Source: Parasphingorhabdus halotolerans
GTDB lineage: Bacteria > Pseudomonadota > Alphaproteobacteria > Sphingomonadales > Sphingomonadaceae
Length of the DNA: 64,000 nt
Reading direction: 5' to 3'
NCBI RefSeq assembly: GCF_012516475.1
Contig: NZ_CP051217.1
Location: 1,302,001 to 1,366,000 of the forward strand
This document shows positions 61,291-64,000 of this stretch, piece after piece. Under the pieces are notes generated by a model. That model saw nothing but the letters and a program-made list of their open reading frames with translations, did no database searches and was not told where the DNA came from. Both the position numbers and the translations under genes were made by a program. How positions within the stretch are numbered: position 1 is the stretch's first letter; each line of letters starts with the position of its first letter.

Positions 61291-63468
61291 ATGAATCGTG
61301 ACCACTCCAGAGTCAGAGTTCTTCTCCTCAACGCCGCCTTGGGTCCGCTCGACTACAGCGTTCCTGAAGGGATGCATGTGGAATATGGCTCTATCGTGAT
61401 GGCCCCGCTAGGTCCGCGTAAAATTCCAGGCGTGGTCTGGGAAGCTGAGCGTTTTCCGGCGGATGAAATTGATGCGAACAAGCTGCGTCCTATTCTCGAA
61501 GTGCGGGAATTGCCGCCTCTATCTGCACCATTGCGGCGGCTGATCGAATGGACGGCGCAATATTATTTCGCCTCGCCAGCGTCGGTCTTGCGGATGGTGC
61601 TCTCCAGCGGGGCGGCCTTTTCTGACAAACGGCCAATTGTGGAATATCAACTCAACGGCAATGTTCCTGACCGGATGACGCCGCAACGCGAACAGGTGTT
61701 TGCAAAACTGGTCGACGTGCAAGGCACGATCAGCGAACTCGCCTATAAGGCCGATGTGTCTATTGCGGTAATCCGGGGGCTGGAAAAGCTGGGTGCCTTT
61801 GATCGCAGCGAAGTCTCCGCGTTTTCAAATATCTCGCCACCACAACCAGATTTCGCCAAGGTCGATTTAAGTCAGGACCAATTGGCAGTCAGCACCGTAT
61901 TGAGGGACGCGGTGAAAGCCCGTGCCTTCAAACCCTATTTGCTCGACGGTGTTACCGGATCGGGTAAAACCGAGGTCTATTTTGAGGCTGTCGCAGAGGC
62001 CTTGCGGCAGGACCGTCAGACATTGGTTTTGCTCCCAGAAATCGCTCTGACCGAGCCGTTTCTGGATCGGTTCAAAGCGCGTTTTGGCACTGAACCCGTG
62101 TCTTGGCATAGCGGTCTCAAGCAGTCCGAGCGGAAACGGAATTGGCAGACGCTCGCATCCGGCGAAGCCAAAGTCGTCGTCGGTGCGCGCTCGGCTTTGT
62201 TCCTGCCCTACAAAAATCTCGGTCTCATCATTGTCGATGAGGCGCATGAAAACAGCTTCAAACAGGAAGACGGTGTGCGCTATCATGCCCGCGATGTTGC
62301 TGTGATGCGCGGGCTACACGAGAAAATTCCCGTTGTGCTGGCATCGGCAACGCCTGCCATTGAAAGCCGCCATCAGGTTGAGCAGGGCAATTATGAGCAG
62401 CTCGTTCTCCCGGCACGGTTTGGCGGAGCGACCATGCCGGAAATCGAGGCGCTTGATCTGACACAGGATGTTCCACCCAAAGGCTCGTGGCTCGCGCCCA
62501 CGCTGGTCAACGCGCTGGAGGAAAATCTCGAAAAGGGCGAGCAAAGCCTGCTCTTTCTTAACCGCCGGGGCTTTGCGCCGCTGACGTTGTGCCGCACTTG
62601 CGGCCACCGGATTCAATGTCCCAATTGCACGGCATGGATGGTTGAACACCGCCTCACCCGCCGCCTCGCCTGTCATCATTGTGGCCATGTGATGCCGCAG
62701 CCGGACAAATGCCCGGAATGCGAAGATGAGGATAGCCTGGTTGCTTGCGGCCCCGGCGTCGAACGAATTTGCGATGAAGTAAAAATGCTGTTTCCGCAGG
62801 CGCGCACGGCTATTGTTACATCCGACACCATCTGGTCCCCCGCCAAGGCCGCTGATTTCGTCCACCAGATGGAAGCGGGCGGAATTGATATCGTGGTTGG
62901 CACACAGCTGGTGACCAAAGGCTATCACTTCCCCAATCTTACACTCGTCGGTGTGGTGGATGCCGATATTGGATTGGAAGGCGGCGATCTGCGCGCAGCT
63001 GAACGCAGCTTCCAGCAAATCGCTCAGGTTTCAGGCCGCGCAGGCCGCGCAGAAAAACCGGGGCATGTTTATATACAAACCCGGATGCCGAATGCGCCGG
63101 TCATCCAAGCACTGGTCGAAGGCGACCGCGACGGGTTTTATGAAGCAGAAACAGAATCCCGCCGCGCTGCCGGTGCGCCGCCCTTCGCAAGGCTGGCGGC
63201 GATTATTGTTTCGTCGGAAGACAATAGCGAGGCGATGGAAACCGCCCGGCTGATCGGCCAGACCGCACCCAAAGTCGATGGCTTTAATGTCTATGGCCCC
63301 GCTCCTGCGCCGCTCTCCATGTTGCGCGGTCGCCACCGGCACCGGCTGCTGGTCCACGCCTATCGCTCGGTGGATCTCCAGCACATCATGCGCGAATGGC
63401 TGGTGAAACTGGAATGGCCAAGAGCCGTGCGGGTCGGGGTGGATGTTGATCCTTATAGTTTCGTGTAG
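61291..63468 (+). CDS. priA: Primosomal protein N' (replication restart helicase PriA)
   Basis: 725 aa from ATG 61291; the frame is open from 61051 but that part is antisense to DUF4197. N-terminal 3'-DNA-end-binding domain ('VRVLLLNAALGPLDYSVPEG'), helicase motifs with Walker A 'GVTGSGKTEVYFEAV' and DEAH ('IVDEAHENSFKQED'), then the zinc-binding insert with paired Cys (CRTCGHRIQCPNC, CHHCGHVMPQPDKCPEC) and motifs V-VI ('GTQLVTKGYHFPNLTLV', 'QVSGRAGRAEKPG'). It reloads DnaB at stalled forks. Confidence 0.96.
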   Translation: MNRDHSRVRVLLLNAALGPLDYSVPEGMHVEYGSIVMAPLGPRKIPGVVWEAERFPADEIDANKLRPILEVRELPPLSAPLRRLIEWTAQYYFASPASVLRMVLSSGAAFSDKRPIVEYQLNGNVPDRMTPQREQVFAKLVDVQGTISELAYKADVSIAVIRGLEKLGAFDRSEVSAFSNISPPQPDFAKVDLSQDQLAVSTVLRDAVKARAFKPYLLDGVTGSGKTEVYFEAVAEALRQDRQTLVLLPEIALTEPFLDRFKARFGTEPVSWHSGLKQSERKRNWQTLASGEAKVVVGARSALFLPYKNLGLIIVDEAHENSFKQEDGVRYHARDVAVMRGLHEKIPVVLASATPAIESRHQVEQGNYEQLVLPARFGGATMPEIEALDLTQDVPPKGSWLAPTLVNALEENLEKGEQSLLFLNRRGFAPLTLCRTCGHRIQCPNCTAWMVEHRLTRRLACHHCGHVMPQPDKCPECEDEDSLVACGPGVERICDEVKMLFPQARTAIVTSDTIWSPAKAADFVHQMEAGGIDIVVGTQLVTKGYHFPNLTLVGVVDADIGLEGGDLRAAERSFQQIAQVSGRAGRAEKPGHVYIQTRMPNAPVIQALVEGDRDGFYEAETESRRAAGAPPFARLAAIIVSSEDNSEAMETARLIGQTAPKVDGFNVYGPAPAPLSMLRGRHRHRLLVHAYRSVDLQHIMREWLVKLEWPRAVRVGVDVDPYSFV

Positions 63469-63490
63469 GCAATAATAAGCAGAAATATTC

Positions 63491-63564
63491 CGTTCGCCCT
63501 GAGCCTGTCGAAGGGTCGTTTTATCCGCTACCGATCGTACTTCGACAAGCTCGGCACGAACGGC
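63491..63564. repeat. Dispersed inverted repeat (GTCCTGAGCTTGTCGAAGG family), copy 4
   Basis: Arms CCGTTCGCCCTGAGCCTGTC and CTTCGACAAGCTCGGCACGA with ~30 bases between, just after priA. Same family as 23094, 24160 and 52199. Confidence 0.85.
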
Positions 63565-63602
63565 CATAGAAATTGCCTTTGAAAAACCCGATCATTTGAA
63601 GC

Positions 63603-64000
63603 ATGAGTCGTACCATGATCAAAAAGCTAATATTGTTTGTCACCATCATCAGCGCAACCCTTCTCACCGGTCCCGCGCAAGCTGACCCCGCCGATATAAG
63701 CGCAGCGAGCCGTTCGGTTGTGCGGGTTGTGCTCGCGGCTAAAGATGGCAACAAAGTCGCATTTGTTGGCCATGGCAGCGGCTTTGCCGTCGCGCCGGAC
63801 AAGATTGTCACCAATGCCCACGTGATTGAAATCGCCCGGCAGGAGCCCTCCGTAGTGATTGGCATTATCCCCTCGCAGGGCGGAAAAAGCTACGGTGGGC
63901 GGGTCATTGCTTTTTCACCGGACAATGATCTGGCGCTTATTCAGGTGCTCGATGGCGGGCGTCTGCCGCCGATGACCATTTTCGGCGGGAATGTGGCGGA
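63603..64000 (+). CDS. Trypsin-like serine protease (HtrA/S1C type), truncated by window end
   Basis: Open frame from ATG 63603 (or ATG 63615) to the window edge, 132 residues visible. A Sec signal ends near 'GPAQA'. The chymotrypsin-fold N-terminal lobe follows: 'GHGSGFAVAPDKIVTNAHVIE' with catalytic His, then 'DNDLALIQV' with catalytic Asp. The Ser and any PDZ domain would be beyond 64000. Secreted or periplasmic protease; a more exact family cannot be given. The window end cuts the frame, so no stop is seen. Confidence 0.85.
   Translation, partial: MSRTMIKKLILFVTIISATLLTGPAQADPADISAASRSVVRVVLAAKDGNKVAFVGHGSGFAVAPDKIVTNAHVIEIARQEPSVVIGIIPSQGGKSYGGRVIAFSPDNDLALIQVLDGGRLPPMTIFGGNVA

Overview
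This window looks like chromosomal DNA of a marine-type Sphingomonadales alphaproteobacterium (Sphingopyxis / Parasphingorhabdus / Sphingorhabdus-like). That placement is inferred from gene order and protein character: accA-xerD, aroK-aroB, radA-cvpA-NifU-like-CPA2, dnaKJ with hrcA-grpE elsewhere, and the LpoA/rsmI/yraN/gshB cluster. No database search was possible.

Layout. 1-3.0 kb is an accessory region: the tail of a large serine recombinase, then four small or membrane genes including a DedA protein, ending at the 3' side of a tRNA-Arg(CCU). 3.3-7.1 kb holds DUF1178, a nitrilase-family amidase, a glutaredoxin, ComF, a methyltransferase and a MutT protein. 7.2-7.7 kb has two Flp pilins. 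7.7-19.3 kb is core: M48 protease, accA, xerD, a periplasmic protein with a 44-aa membrane partner, aroK-aroB, then radA-cvpA-NifU-like-CPA2 antiporter. 19.3-25 kb is mixed: an AT-rich orphan, DUF1287, a large patatin, a metallo-beta-lactamase-fold lipoprotein and a DUF6445 protein. 25.2-35.1 kb is the most striking locus: a ~2,260-aa autotransporter, an ECF sigma factor and a membrane Ser/Thr kinase, all in one direction. 35.7-42.9 kb contains an MDR oxidoreductase, dnaJ-dnaK, a PCuAC-type lipoprotein, a HExxH protein, a MATE exporter and a glycine-zipper lipoprotein. 43-47.1 kb has GntP-GNAT, a MarR/alcohol-dehydrogenase divergent pair and a PadR regulator. 47.3-52.2 kb has hrcA-grpE-MBL-Rieske, rph and rdgB. 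52.3-57.1 kb has a CAP-domain lipoprotein, hemW, xerC, a GIY-YIG mini-element and gshB. 57.2-64 kb has yraN, rsmI, an LpoA-like lipoprotein, a transaldolase/FSA, DUF4197, priA and the start of a trypsin-like protease.

Two themes cut across the window. First, five otherwise coherent genes (membrane protein, radA, autotransporter, MDR oxidoreductase, CAP protein) are each broken by an apparent single-base deletion at a G/C homopolymer, which points to base-calling error more than real decay. Second, intergenic spaces carry at least five families of dispersed inverted repeats. One family flanks a GIY-YIG gene that sits between two copies of the 3' end of xerC, a possible minimal mobile unit.
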